Positions 1 through 7,423 of a DNA stretch of 39,021 nt are shown one piece after another. The DNA is taken from NCBI RefSeq assembly GCF_021698975.1, contig NZ_SSXA01000031.1:1-39021 (forward strand), in the 5' to 3' direction. Origin of the DNA: Blastococcus sp. KM273128. Its GTDB lineage: Bacteria; Actinomycetota; Actinomycetes; Mycobacteriales; Geodermatophilaceae. The notes under the pieces are model-generated. The model ran no database searches and had not been told where the DNA came from. It saw only the letters and a program-made list of their open reading frames with translations. Within the stretch, counting starts at the first letter, position 1, and each line of letters opens with the position of its first letter. The position numbers were made by a program, and so were the translations under genes.

Positions 1-540
1 GGCTCGCCGTCGGCAGCGGCGGGCACCCCGACCGCCCCGGCCGCGCCGGCCGTCCCGGGCCCGCCGGCCACCGGCACCGGTGCCGCCCTGCCGGTCTCCG
101 GGCAGCTCTTCCAGCAGGTCGCCCTCCTCGGTGACGCCGGCGCCGGGTCGCACACGATGACGCTGGTGCTCACCCCCGAGACCCTCGGCCCGGTGCAGCT
201 GCAGGTCACCGTCGCCGAGGGCGTCCTCGACCTGACCCTGCGCGGCGCGCACGAGCTCGGCCGCGCGGCCCTGCTGGAGGCCCTCCCCGAGCTGCGCCGT
301 GACCTCGAGGCCGCCGGGCTCAGCCCGTCGCGGGTCGAGGTGGACGCCGACGCGGGCGGCTCCTGGCTGTCCCGGCACGCCGCCGAGCAGCAGGCCGGGC
401 AGGGCACCGGGAACCGGGGCGGCGCGCAGGACCAGGCCGCCGGGTGGTCACGACCGGGTGGCCGGCCTGCCGATAGCGGAGAGGGGCGTGCTGCCCCCCA
501 GAACCGATCCACGTCGTCCGGCGTGGACGTGCGCGTCTGA
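1..540 (+). CDS. fliK: Flagellar hook-length control protein FliK, C-terminal part
   Basis: The reading frame is open from the first base, so the gene starts outside the window and 179 residues are visible. The first ~50 residues are an Ala/Pro/Gly-rich linker. They are followed by the Flg_hook domain (LTPETLGPVQLQVTVAEG and LPELRRDLEAAGL). In FliK this C-terminal domain contacts FlhB and switches export from hook to filament substrates. The tail after the domain is low-complexity (Gln/Gly-rich). flgD follows 15 bp downstream, the usual order. A promoter-like box lies inside the last ~90 bases. The call rests on the domain pattern plus context. Confidence 0.85.
   Translation, partial: GSPSAAAGTPTAPAAPAVPGPPATGTGAALPVSGQLFQQVALLGDAGAGSHTMTLVLTPETLGPVQLQVTVAEGVLDLTLRGAHELGRAALLEALPELRRDLEAAGLSPSRVEVDADAGGSWLSRHAAEQQAGQGTGNRGGAQDQAAGWSRPGGRPADSGEGRAAPQNRSTSSGVDVRV
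448..476 (+). promoter_or_regulatory. Putative sigma-28 (FliA/WhiG-type) promoter for flgD-flgE
   Basis: GCCGATAG at 469-476 resembles the GCCGATAA -10 box of FliA/WhiG-type sigma factors, with TCAC at 448-451 in the -35 position. It lies inside the end of fliK, about 80 bp before flgD. The same arrangement recurs at three other unit boundaries in the cluster. Assignment is by pattern only. Confidence 0.45.
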
Positions 541-555
541 GAGCGAGGAGCCCAC

Positions 556-972
556 ATGCCGGACGCGGTGAGCGGTGCCACGGGTACGGCCGCGACCTAT
601 TCCGCGACGACCTCCGTCGACCGCGGCGACCAGATGGGGAAGGACACCTTCCTCAAGCTGCTGGTCGCGCAGATGAAGTACCAGGACCCGGGCAACCCGG
701 CCGACACCAACCAGCTGATGGCGCAGACGGCGACCTTCAGCCAGGTGGAGAAGCTCGAGGTGATCGCCAAGCAGAACGCCTCGATGCTGGCCCTGCAGCG
801 CTCCAGCAGCGCCGGGGCGATGGTCGGCCAGGCCGTCACCTACACCGACCCGTCCGGCGCCGCGAGGACCGGCGTCGTCACCTCCGTCCGCCTGGCCACC
901 GACAAGGCCGAGGCCGAGGCCACGATCGGCGGCGTCTCCGTGCCCGTGGGCCGGATCACCCACGTCGGCTGA
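556..972 (+). CDS. flgD: Flagellar hook capping (hook assembly) protein FlgD
   Basis: FlgD caps the growing hook and lets FlgE subunits polymerise; it is discarded when the hook is complete. The 138-residue product has the conserved FlgD N-terminus (KDTFLKLLVAQMKYQDP and QMAQTATFSQVEKL-like segments, residues ~28-70). A short beta-rich C-terminal module follows (GQAVTYTDPSGAARTGVV to the end). It is much shorter than the ~230-residue enterobacterial protein and resembles short FlgD forms of Gram-positives. The ATG is preceded by AGGAG at a suitable distance. flgE follows after 67 bp. Confidence 0.9.
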   Translation: MPDAVSGATGTAATYSATTSVDRGDQMGKDTFLKLLVAQMKYQDPGNPADTNQLMAQTATFSQVEKLEVIAKQNASMLALQRSSSAGAMVGQAVTYTDPSGAARTGVVTSVRLATDKAEAEATIGGVSVPVGRITHVG

Positions 973-1039
973 CGCCTCCGAGACCCCGCGCCGACCCGCG
1001 CTCCCCCAGCCCCGCCCCCCACCCGGAGGAGATCCCCCG

Positions 1040-2314
1040 ATGCTCCGCTCCATGTTCTCCGCCATCTCCGGCCTGCGTGCCCACCAGACCAAGATGGACG
1101 TCACCGGCAACAACATCGCCAACGTCAACACCGTCGGCTTCAAGAGCAGCTCCACCGTCTTCCAGGACACGCTCTCGCAGATCGTGCGCGCCGGCGGCGC
1201 CCCCGCCGAGGACCGCGGCGGCACGAACCCGGCGCAGATCGGCCTGGGCGTCAAGCTCGCCGCCGTCACCACCAACTGGACCAACGGCGCCGCGCAGTCG
1301 ACCGGCCGCTCGACCGACTTCATGATCGAGGGCGACGGCTTCTTCGTGACCAGCGGGCCCGGCGGCGAGCAGCTGTTCACCCGCGCGGGCTCGTTCGACT
1401 TCGACGCCAGCGGCCGGCTGGTGACCCCGGACGGCAGCGTCCTGCAGGGCTGGGTCGCCGAGGCCGACGGCACGATCAACCCCAACGGCCCGATCCGCGC
1501 CCTGACCGTGCCCTACGGCCAGATCGTCAACCCGCGCGCCACCACCGCCGGCCAGCTCCAGGGCAACCTCAACGCCGCCTCGCCGGTCGGCGCGTTCGTG
1601 CAGACCCCGACGACGATGTACGACGCCCAGGGCGTCGAGCAGCCGATGACCTACACGTTCACCAAGACCGCCGACAACGAGTGGAGCCTCGTGGTGCGGG
1701 ACGCCGCGGGCGACCCGAAGCAGTTCAGCGCCGCGGACGGCACGCCCCTGGTCGACGGCGGCGGCCTGCCGGTCGAGGCCATGGCCGTCCAGTTCGACGT
1801 GAACGGCGTGATGACCGCACCGGCCGGCGCCATCTCCTTCCTGCCCGGCGGCGCCAGCTGGCCCGGCCCGGTGTCGGTGGCCCTCGGCGGGGGCGCGATC
1901 ACCCAGTTCGCCGGCTCCAGCGAGGTCACCGCCCCGGAGCAGGACGGCTTCGCCCTGGGCTCGCTGCAGTCGTTCTCGCTCTCCAACGACGGCACGATCA
2001 CCGGCGTCTACTCCAACGGGCTGCGCCAGCCGCTCGGCCAGCTGGCCATGGCCGCCTTCAACAACCCCAGCGGGCTGGAGAAGGCCGGCAACTCCTCGTT
2101 CCGCGTCGGCGACAACTCCGGGGTGGCGATGATCGGCGTCGCCGGCGCCGGGGGGCGCGGGCAGCTGGTGTCCGGTGCCCTGGAGATGTCCAACGTCGAC
2201 CTCTCCGAGGAGTTCACCAGCCTGATCGTCGCCCAGCGCGGCTTCCAGGCCAACAGCCGCGTGATCACGGCCTCCGACGAGATCCTCCAGGACCTGGTGA
2301 ACCTCAAGCGCTGA
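1040..2314 (+). CDS. flgE: Flagellar hook protein FlgE
   Basis: FlgE is the structural subunit of the flagellar hook, the universal joint between rod and filament, and is exported by the flagellar type III apparatus. The 424-residue product begins with the rod/hook signature (MLRSMFSAISGLRAHQTKMD, then VTGNNIANVNTVGFKSS). It ends with the matching helical C-terminus (SNVDLSEEFTSLIVAQRGFQANSRVI), as in all axial proteins. The middle contains the hook D1/D2 region (FFVTSGPGGEQLFTRAGSF, then TMYDAQGVEQPMTYTF). GGAGGAG precedes the ATG. A 13-bp hairpin downstream probably ends the transcript. Confidence 0.95.
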   Translation: MLRSMFSAISGLRAHQTKMDVTGNNIANVNTVGFKSSSTVFQDTLSQIVRAGGAPAEDRGGTNPAQIGLGVKLAAVTTNWTNGAAQSTGRSTDFMIEGDGFFVTSGPGGEQLFTRAGSFDFDASGRLVTPDGSVLQGWVAEADGTINPNGPIRALTVPYGQIVNPRATTAGQLQGNLNAASPVGAFVQTPTTMYDAQGVEQPMTYTFTKTADNEWSLVVRDAAGDPKQFSAADGTPLVDGGGLPVEAMAVQFDVNGVMTAPAGAISFLPGGASWPGPVSVALGGGAITQFAGSSEVTAPEQDGFALGSLQSFSLSNDGTITGVYSNGLRQPLGQLAMAAFNNPSGLEKAGNSSFRVGDNSGVAMIGVAGAGGRGQLVSGALEMSNVDLSEEFTSLIVAQRGFQANSRVITASDEILQDLVNLKR

Positions 2315-2526
2315 TGAGTGCGGCAGCAGCGTGACCCGAGCGCCCTGCTGACCTCGCGCGCTCCCCGCTGGAGACACGGCCGGACCGGCTGGAGCACACG
2401 ACGGAGAGGTCGAGCCGCACCACCGACCGATGGGCCGCACCAGGGCGCGGCTCGACGGTCGCTGGAGCGGCTCGACCCGCGTGGCAGCGGGCGCGCTGCG
2501 GCAGGCCGATCCAGCACGTCGCCGAT

Positions 2527-2556
2527 GGCCCGGTCACCCGGATGGGTGACCGGGCC
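2527..2556 (+). terminator. Hairpin terminator after flgE
   Basis: A perfect 13-bp stem (GGCCCGGTCACCC at 2527-2539 with its complement at 2544-2556) encloses a four-base loop. There is no T-run, as is common for hairpins in high-GC actinobacteria. It lies about 210 bp after the flgE stop and just before the next promoter. Confidence 0.6.
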
Positions 2557-2558
2557 GT

Positions 2559-2575
2559 CCGTCACACGCCCCCCG
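2559..2575 (+). repeat. 17-bp element shared by two flagellar promoter regions, copy 1
   Basis: CCGTCACACGCCCCCCG is repeated exactly at 5179-5195. Both copies lie just after a terminator hairpin and 14-28 bp upstream of a putative sigma-28 -35 element. It could be an activator site or a remnant of duplication. Confidence 0.5.
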
Positions 2576-2589
2576 CCAGCACCTTCGGC

Positions 2590-2617
2590 TCAAGGAGGCC
2601 CCGGCCGGGGCCGATGA
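2590..2617 (+). promoter_or_regulatory. Putative sigma-28 promoter for flbD-motA-motB-fliL
   Basis: TCAA at 2590-2593, then 16 bp, then GCCGATGA at 2610-2617. This is the closest match in the window to the TAAA-N15/16-GCCGATAA consensus of FliA/WhiG-type sigma factors. The expected start of transcription lies about 45-50 bp before the flbD GTG. Confidence 0.55.
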
Positions 2618-2671
2618 CAGAGGTGCCGTTCCCGCCCGATGCACGGGCACCCCGAGCAAGAGGACCCACCC

Positions 2672-2953
2672 GTGATCCGAGTGACGCGCCTGAACGGCGA
2701 CGAGTTCGCGCTCAACCCCGACCTGATCGAGAAGGTCGAGGGCCACCCCGACACGGTCGCCTTCCTCGTCGACGGCACGAAGTACCTGCTCAGGGAGAGC
2801 GTGGCCGAGGTGCTGCAGGAGATCCGCGAGTACCGCGCGGGCATCCTCGCGCTCTCCTACGAGATGGACCGCGGCACCTACCGGCCGCAGGTTCAGGGGC
2901 AGCCGGTGGGCGACTCGTCCGTCGTGCCCTTCCCGACCCGAGAGGAGCGCTGA
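2672..2953 (+). CDS. flbD: FlbD family flagellar protein
   Basis: This 93-residue protein matches the small FlbD (swarming motility/flagellar) family found next to motAB in many Gram-positive flagellar clusters; its biochemical role is poorly defined. The visible family pattern is VIRVTRLNGDEFALNPDLIEKVE, then HPDTVAFLVDGTKYLLRESVAEVLQEIREYR. I chose the GTG at 2672 because AAGAGG lies just upstream and the family begins at this point; an ATG at 2639 would add 11 atypical residues. motA starts 3 bp after the stop. Confidence 0.85.
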   Translation: MIRVTRLNGDEFALNPDLIEKVEGHPDTVAFLVDGTKYLLRESVAEVLQEIREYRAGILALSYEMDRGTYRPQVQGQPVGDSSVVPFPTREER

Positions 2954-2956
2954 CCC

Positions 2957-3727
2957 GTGGATCCGGCCACCCTGATCGGGTTCACCATCTCGATCATCGC
3001 CCTCGTCGTCTTCATGATCCTCGAGGGCGCCGACCCGACGTCGCTGATCTTCCTGCCGGCGATCGTCCTGGTCGTCGTCGCCACCTTCGGCGCGGCTGCG
3101 GCCAGCCAGACGATGGACGACCTCAAGAAGGTCGGCAACTGGTTCAAGATGGCCGTGATGCCGGCGAAGGTGCCGCCGCCGACCGACCAGATCCAGACCC
3201 TGGTCAGCCTCGCCGAGAAGGCCCGCAAGGAGGGCCTGCTCGCGCTCGAGGCGCAGGTCAAGCAGATCGAGGACCCCTTCCTCAAGCGCGGGCTGCAGAT
3301 GGGCATCGACGGCACCGACCCCGAGGAGCTGCGCGCCGTCCTGGAGAGCGAGATCGCGGCCAAGAAGGCCGAGGACAAGGTCGCCGCCAAGTTCATGAAC
3401 AACATGGGCGGCTACGCGCCGACCATCGGCATCCTGGGCTGCATCGTCGGCCTGATGAACGTCATGGGGAACCTGAACAACCCGGAGACGCTGGGTCCCA
3501 TGGTCGCCGCGGCGTTCATCGCCACCCTGTGGGGCGTCATGGCCGCCAACTTCTGGTTCCTGCCGATGGGCGCCAAGATCCTCCGGGTCAGCGAGCTGCA
3601 GGCCGCGCAGATGGAGCTGCTGGTCGAGGGGATCGCCGAGATCCAGGCCGGCACCAGCCCGCGCGCCGTCCGGCTCAAGCTGACCTCGCTCGTGCCGCCG
3701 GGCTCGGTGGCGAAGGAAGCGGCGTGA
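2957..3727 (+). CDS. motA: Flagellar motor stator protein MotA
   Basis: MotA forms, with MotB, the ion-conducting stator that drives flagellar rotation. The 256-residue product has four membrane segments: two near the N-terminus (LIGFTISIIALVVFMIL and LIFLPAIVLVVVATFG) and two after the large cytoplasmic loop (YAPTIGILGCIVGLMNVMG and PMVAAAFIATLWGVMAANFW). The loop carries the charged helices that contact the rotor. The start is GTG, and motB begins 4 bp after the stop, so the two are co-translated. Length and topology fit the family. Confidence 0.95.
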   Translation: MDPATLIGFTISIIALVVFMILEGADPTSLIFLPAIVLVVVATFGAAAASQTMDDLKKVGNWFKMAVMPAKVPPPTDQIQTLVSLAEKARKEGLLALEAQVKQIEDPFLKRGLQMGIDGTDPEELRAVLESEIAAKKAEDKVAAKFMNNMGGYAPTIGILGCIVGLMNVMGNLNNPETLGPMVAAAFIATLWGVMAANFWFLPMGAKILRVSELQAAQMELLVEGIAEIQAGTSPRAVRLKLTSLVPPGSVAKEAA

Positions 3728-3731
3728 CTTC

Positions 3732-4634
3732 GTGAGCAGCGGGCACGGCCGCCGCCGCGGCAAGAAGCACGAGGAGCACGAGGAGCACGAGAACCACGAG
3801 CGGTGGCTCGTGTCGGGCTTCGACATGATGACGCTGCTGTTCGTGCTGTTCGTGGTGCTCTTCGCCATGAGCAAGGTGGACGAGCAGAAGTTCGCCGCCC
3901 TGGCGAAGGGGATGGCCGAGAGCTTCGGCGGCCCGATCACCGTGCAGCCCGGCCCGACCCCGGAGGGCTCCGTCCTGGACGGGCTGCCCGGCGTCATCGA
4001 CATCGCCTCGGCGATCCCGACGGACCCGACCGTGCAGCAGGCCGAGGTGGACAAGGCCGCCGCACAGGCCGCCGCGGAGCGGGCCGAGCGCGTCGCCGGC
4101 GAGGCACAGGCCGCCTACGACGAGCTGGCCCGAGCCCGCGACCGGATCGACGCGGCGCTCACCGCGGCCGGGTACGCCGGCGCGGCCCGCTTCGAGATCG
4201 ACGAGCGGGGCCTGGTCGTGCACATCGTGGCCGACGAGGTGCTCTTCGACGCCGAGGAGGCCGTGCTCCGGCCGGAGGGGCGGGCGATCCTGGGCGCCGT
4301 CGCGCCCAGCCTGACCGAGCTGCCCAACCAGCTCGGCGTCGAGGGACACGCCAACCACCTCCCGGTCACCGCCGGCGGCCCGTGGCCGTCGAACTGGGAG
4401 CTCTCGGCCACCCGCGCGACCACGGTCGTCCGGTACCTGGCCGGGGAGGGGGTACCGCAGCCGCGCCTGTCGGCCGTCGGCTACTCCTCGACCCGGCCGC
4501 TGGTGCCCGAGTCCGACCCCTCCGCACTCACCGTCAACCGACGGGTCGACGTCGTCGTCCTGTCCACCGCGTCGGCGGAGGCCAACGCCCTCCTGCCCGG
4601 CCTCGACGCCGCCCACCGAGGAGTGACCGAATGA
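3732..4634 (+). CDS. motB: Flagellar motor stator protein MotB
   Basis: MotB anchors the stator to peptidoglycan and carries the proton-binding aspartate. The 300-residue product has the single membrane segment with the diagnostic motif WLVSGFDMMTLLFVLFVVLF, whose Asp31 is the expected proton acceptor. A C-terminal OmpA-like peptidoglycan-binding domain follows (residues ~155-290; VEGHANHLP, WELSATRATTVVRYL, NRRVDVVVL). The N-terminus before the membrane is unusually rich in His and Glu (HEEHEEHENHER). The stop overlaps the fliL ATG (ATGA), showing translational coupling. Confidence 0.93.
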   Translation: MSSGHGRRRGKKHEEHEEHENHERWLVSGFDMMTLLFVLFVVLFAMSKVDEQKFAALAKGMAESFGGPITVQPGPTPEGSVLDGLPGVIDIASAIPTDPTVQQAEVDKAAAQAAAERAERVAGEAQAAYDELARARDRIDAALTAAGYAGAARFEIDERGLVVHIVADEVLFDAEEAVLRPEGRAILGAVAPSLTELPNQLGVEGHANHLPVTAGGPWPSNWELSATRATTVVRYLAGEGVPQPRLSAVGYSSTRPLVPESDPSALTVNRRVDVVVLSTASAEANALLPGLDAAHRGVTE

Positions 4635-5104
4635 GCAAGAAGGACAAGACCGCGCCCGCCGACGGTGAGGAGACCGAGGGCAAGGGCGGCAAGGGCAAGC
4701 TGTTCCTGGCGCTGGCCCTGGTGCTGCTCGCCGGCGCCGGTGCCGCCTACTTCTTCCTCTTCGCCGGGTCCGGCGAGGCGGAGGCGGCGGCGCCCGAGCA
4801 CGGCGGCTACACCGCGCTGGAGCCCATCGCGGTCAACCTCGCCGGTGGTGGCTACCTGAAGATCGGGATCACGCTGGACTACACGGTCGAGGCCGCGGCC
4901 GGCGGCCACGGCGCGGGCGGTGTCGACGGCGCCAAGGCCTACGACGCGATCATCTCCACCTTCTCGCAGGCCAACCCGGCCGACGTCACCAACGCCCGGG
5001 AGGCGCTGAAGGAGTCGCTGGAGCAGAAGATCATCGAGGCCTACACCCTCGACGGTGTCCAGACGGTCATGGGCATCTACTACACGGAGTACGTCACCCA
5101 GTAG
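4631..5104 (+). CDS. fliL: Flagellar basal body-associated protein FliL
   Basis: FliL is a single-pass membrane protein that rings the stator and supports motor torque. The 157-residue product has a Lys-rich cytoplasmic start, one membrane helix (KLFLALALVLLAGAGAAYFF, residues ~23-43) and an extracytoplasmic domain with typical FliL features (LEPIAVNLAGGGYLKIGITLDY and DAIISTFSQ). The C-terminus ends in GVQTVMGIYYTEYVTQ, like the family's VYFTEFVTQ-type ending. The ATG overlaps the motB stop. A strong hairpin follows, so this is probably the last gene of the flbD-motA-motB-fliL unit. Confidence 0.9.
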   Translation: MSKKDKTAPADGEETEGKGGKGKLFLALALVLLAGAGAAYFFLFAGSGEAEAAAPEHGGYTALEPIAVNLAGGGYLKIGITLDYTVEAAAGGHGAGGVDGAKAYDAIISTFSQANPADVTNAREALKESLEQKIIEAYTLDGVQTVMGIYYTEYVTQ

Positions 5105-5123
5105 CGCCTGACGCTCCGTCCAC

Positions 5124-5159
5124 GCAGGGGTGCCCTCCGATCACGGAGGGCACCCCTGC
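5124..5159 (+). terminator. Hairpin terminator after fliL
   Basis: A perfect 16-bp stem (5124-5139 with 5144-5159) with loop ATCA starts 20 bp after the fliL stop. No T-run follows. Its position before a new promoter supports a terminator role. Confidence 0.75.
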
Positions 5160-5178
5160 TGCGCTCCTCCCGCACCAC

Positions 5179-5195
5179 CCGTCACACGCCCCCCG
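5179..5195 (+). repeat. 17-bp element shared by two flagellar promoter regions, copy 2
   Basis: An exact copy of the element at 2559-2575, again between a terminator hairpin and a GCCGATGA box (here upstream of fliM). Confidence 0.5.
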
Positions 5196-5223
5196 GCCGG
5201 CACGGTGGGCCCTCGGCGCCCGG

Positions 5224-5251
5224 TCAGGGTGCCCCCGGTCCCCGCCGATGA
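5224..5251 (+). promoter_or_regulatory. Putative sigma-28 promoter for fliM
   Basis: TCAG at 5224-5227, 16 bp, then GCCGATGA at 5244-5251: the same spacing as the flbD promoter. The start of transcription would fall at about 5258-5260, right at the GTG start of fliM, so the transcript may be nearly or fully leaderless. Confidence 0.5.
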
Positions 5252-5259
5252 GGGGATGC

Positions 5260-6258
5260 GTGACCACCCCCGAGACCGGACCGGCCCCGGCCGCCGCCCC
5301 GGCCCCGGCTCCGGCCCCCGCCGCCGCGGCTCCCGCCGTCGCGGCCCCGACCGGCCGCAGCCGCCGCGGGGCGCCGCGCACCTACGACTTCCGCCGGCCG
5401 ACGAAGCTGTCCCGCGAGCACGTGCGGGTCATGCAGATCGCCCAGGAGAACTTCGCCCGCCAGGCGACGACGATCCTCACGACCTTCCTGCGCGCCGGCG
5501 CCCGCCTGGAGCTCGGCGGCATCGAGCAGTTCTCCTACGACGACTACGTCGGCACGCTGCCCGACCCCAGCTTCATCTCGACCTTCTCGCTGGAGCCGCT
5601 GGCCGGGAAGGGCCTGCTGGCCTTCCCGCTGGACATCGCCATGGCGATGGTCGACCACATGCTCGGCGGCTCCGGGGCCGCCGCCCAGCCGAACCGGCCG
5701 ATGACGGCGATGGAGACCACCATCACCAACCACCTGCTGGACCGGCTCCTCGACGAGTTCGCCGTCTCGCTGGCACCGGTGACCGCCATCCAGCCGGTGC
5801 TCGTCGGGCGGGAGTACAACCCCCAGCTCGCCCAGGCCGCGGCCGGCTCGGACACGGTGATGGTCGCGAGCTTCGCGATGCAGGTGGGCAACCGCGAGGG
5901 CGAGGCGACGGTCGTGCTGCCGTTCTCGTCCTTCGCCCAGGCGCTGAACAACGCCGCCTCCCCGCAGCTCTCGGAGTCCGCGCTGCGCAAGCGCCAGCGG
6001 GCCCGCGAGGCGCTGATCGACCGGCTGAACTTGGTGCCGGTGGACGTGAGCGTGCGGTTCTCCCCGCTCACCGTCTCCTCCTCCGACCTGCTCTCCCTCG
6101 CCGTCGACGACGTGCTGCTGCTCCGCCACCCGCGGGACAGCCCCCTGGAGGTCACCACCAACGACGTGACCTTCGCCTACGCCATCGCCAGCAACCACCG
6201 GCGTCGCCTGGCCGCCTCGATCGTCCCCACCCCGCACGCCGCGAAGGACTCCGCATGA
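5260..6258 (+). CDS. fliM: Flagellar motor switch protein FliM
   Basis: FliM is the middle part of the C-ring that sets rotation direction. The 332-residue product has the FliM core (TYDFRRPTKLSREHVRVMQ, TTFLRAGARLEL, FAYAIASNHRRR) and a C-terminal SpoA-like domain (PVDVSVRFSPLTVSSSDLLSL). The first ~40 residues are Ala/Pro-rich, and the usual CheY-binding motif (of the LSQxEIDALL type) is absent. I chose GTG 5260 because GAGGGG lies just upstream. The ATG at 5248 would fall inside the promoter -10 box. fliN overlaps by ATGA. Confidence 0.92.
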   Translation: MTTPETGPAPAAAPAPAPAPAAAAPAVAAPTGRSRRGAPRTYDFRRPTKLSREHVRVMQIAQENFARQATTILTTFLRAGARLELGGIEQFSYDDYVGTLPDPSFISTFSLEPLAGKGLLAFPLDIAMAMVDHMLGGSGAAAQPNRPMTAMETTITNHLLDRLLDEFAVSLAPVTAIQPVLVGREYNPQLAQAAAGSDTVMVASFAMQVGNREGEATVVLPFSSFAQALNNAASPQLSESALRKRQRAREALIDRLNLVPVDVSVRFSPLTVSSSDLLSLAVDDVLLLRHPRDSPLEVTTNDVTFAYAIASNHRRRLAASIVPTPHAAKDSA

Positions 6259-6995
6259 CCGCGCCCCGCACCGACTCGCAGGACTCCCAGACCGTCACGG
6301 CGGTCGTCGCCGCGGCCGCCCGCGCCGCCGCGGCCCTGGTCCCCTCGACCACGGCGCTGAGCGCCGGTGCCCCCGTCAGCGACCCCGACACGGTCCCGCT
6401 GCCGCCGGCCGCCGCGCTCGCGGTCACCGCCGGCCTGTCCGGCGAGGTCTCCGGCGACGTCGTGCTGGTCGTCTCCGGCGACGTCGTCGACGCGCTGCAG
6501 AACTCCCCCGTCGGGCACATGGACGTCTCGGCCGCGCTGCGCCCCGCGCTGGAGGCGGCCGCCGCCGCGCTCGGCCGCGTGCGGGTCGCCTCGGAGCGCA
6601 CCGAGGAGCCGGTCGCCGCCCTCGACGGCCTGCGCGACAAGGGCATGTTCGTCGCGGTCCCGCTCGTGGGCGACGGCGAGCACCAGGCCACCCTCGCCCT
6701 GCAGGTCACCCTGCCCGCGGCGCGCGAGCAGCGGGGCAGCCTCGAGCTCCTGCGCCACGTGGCCATGGAGGTCACCGTCGAGATCGGCCGCACCCGCATG
6801 ACGGTGCAGGAGCTGCTCTCGCTCCACCCGGGCGAGGTCGTCGAGCTCGACCGCGCCGCCAGCGCCCCCGCCGACCTGCTGGTCAACGGCACGCTCATCG
6901 CCCGCGGCGAGGTCGTCGTCGTCGACGAGGACTTCGGGCTGCGGATCAGCGAGATCGTCACAGACGCCGCCGAGCTGGGGGCCGCGGCCTCATGA
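6255..6995 (+). CDS. fliN: Flagellar motor switch protein FliN (long, FliY-like)
   Basis: FliN/FliY forms the base of the C-ring. The last ~80 residues of this 246-residue protein are the SpoA/FliN domain (MEVTVEIGRTRMTVQELLSL, HPGEVVELDRAASAPADLLVNGTLIARGEVVVVDEDFGLRI). The first ~150 residues form an extra domain with alternating strands (ALAVTAGLSGEVSGDVVLVVSGDVVDALQ). This is reminiscent of CheC/CheX-type domains found in FliY, but no phosphatase motif can be named with confidence. The gene is translationally coupled to fliM and fliO by 4-bp overlaps. Confidence 0.9.
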   Translation: MTAPRTDSQDSQTVTAVVAAAARAAAALVPSTTALSAGAPVSDPDTVPLPPAAALAVTAGLSGEVSGDVVLVVSGDVVDALQNSPVGHMDVSAALRPALEAAAAALGRVRVASERTEEPVAALDGLRDKGMFVAVPLVGDGEHQATLALQVTLPAAREQRGSLELLRHVAMEVTVEIGRTRMTVQELLSLHPGEVVELDRAASAPADLLVNGTLIARGEVVVVDEDFGLRISEIVTDAAELGAAAS

Positions 6996-7423
6996 CGTGG
7001 ATGATCATCCGGCTCTTCCTGTCGCTGGCGCTCATCGGCGGCGTGCTGTGGTTCGCCGCCCGGCTGGCGAAGAAGAAGGGCCTGGGCCAGGGCAACGGCG
7101 TCATCCAGGTGGTCGCCCGCCAGCGCCTGGGCCGCGCCAGCACGGTCAACGTGGTGCGCGTCGCCGACGTCGTCCTGGTCATCGGCGCCACCGAGGAGCA
7201 GGTCACCCTGCTGGCGGAGGTCGACGGCGAGGCGGTCGACGCCGCCCTCGCCGAGCGCTCCCCCGCGCGACCGCGGCCCGCCGGCGAGGCGTCCGACGGG
7301 ACGCCGGCGGTCCCGGCCGCCCGGCCCGCCCCCGACGGCGTGCTCGCCGGCTCGGTCCTGGACCGGAACAGCTGGGGCACGCTCGTGGACGAGCTGCGCG
7401 AGCGCACGGTCCGCCGGTCATGA
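6992..7423 (+). CDS. fliO: Flagellar biosynthetic protein FliO
   Basis: FliO is a small membrane protein that helps assemble the FliP ring of the export gate. The 143-residue product has one N-terminal membrane helix (IIRLFLSLALIGGVLWFAARLA) followed by a basic stretch and the FliO-type beta segment (IQVVARQRLGRASTVNVVRVADVVLVIGATEEQVTLLAEV). The C-terminal half is variable and Ala/Pro-rich. The position directly before fliP is canonical. ATG overlaps the fliN stop. Confidence 0.85.
   Translation: MTWMIIRLFLSLALIGGVLWFAARLAKKKGLGQGNGVIQVVARQRLGRASTVNVVRVADVVLVIGATEEQVTLLAEVDGEAVDAALAERSPARPRPAGEASDGTPAVPAARPAPDGVLAGSVLDRNSWGTLVDELRERTVRRS

Larger units (their letters stand above)
2315..2671 (+). 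other. Intergenic region flgE-flbD with terminator and promoter
   Basis: This 357-bp gap holds no convincing gene. From left to right it contains ~210 bp without recognisable signals, the hairpin at 2527-2556, a 17-bp element at 2559-2575 that recurs upstream of fliM, a putative sigma-28 promoter at 2590-2617, and the flbD ribosome-binding site. It is therefore a transcription-unit boundary inside the flagellar cluster. Confidence 0.6.

Noticed and set aside
956..2440. Long open frame on the - strand across flgE
   Set aside because: High-GC DNA produces long open frames opposite real genes. The translation is low-complexity (Gly/Arg/His/Val) and flgE on the + strand is certain.
5248..5259. 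ATG at 5248 as the fliM start
   Set aside because: It lies inside the putative -10 box and has no ribosome-binding site; GTG 5260 is better supported.
5697..5704. GCCGATGA box inside fliM
   Set aside because: It encodes Pro-Met in frame, lacks a TCA-type element 20 bp upstream and does not precede a gene; treated as chance.
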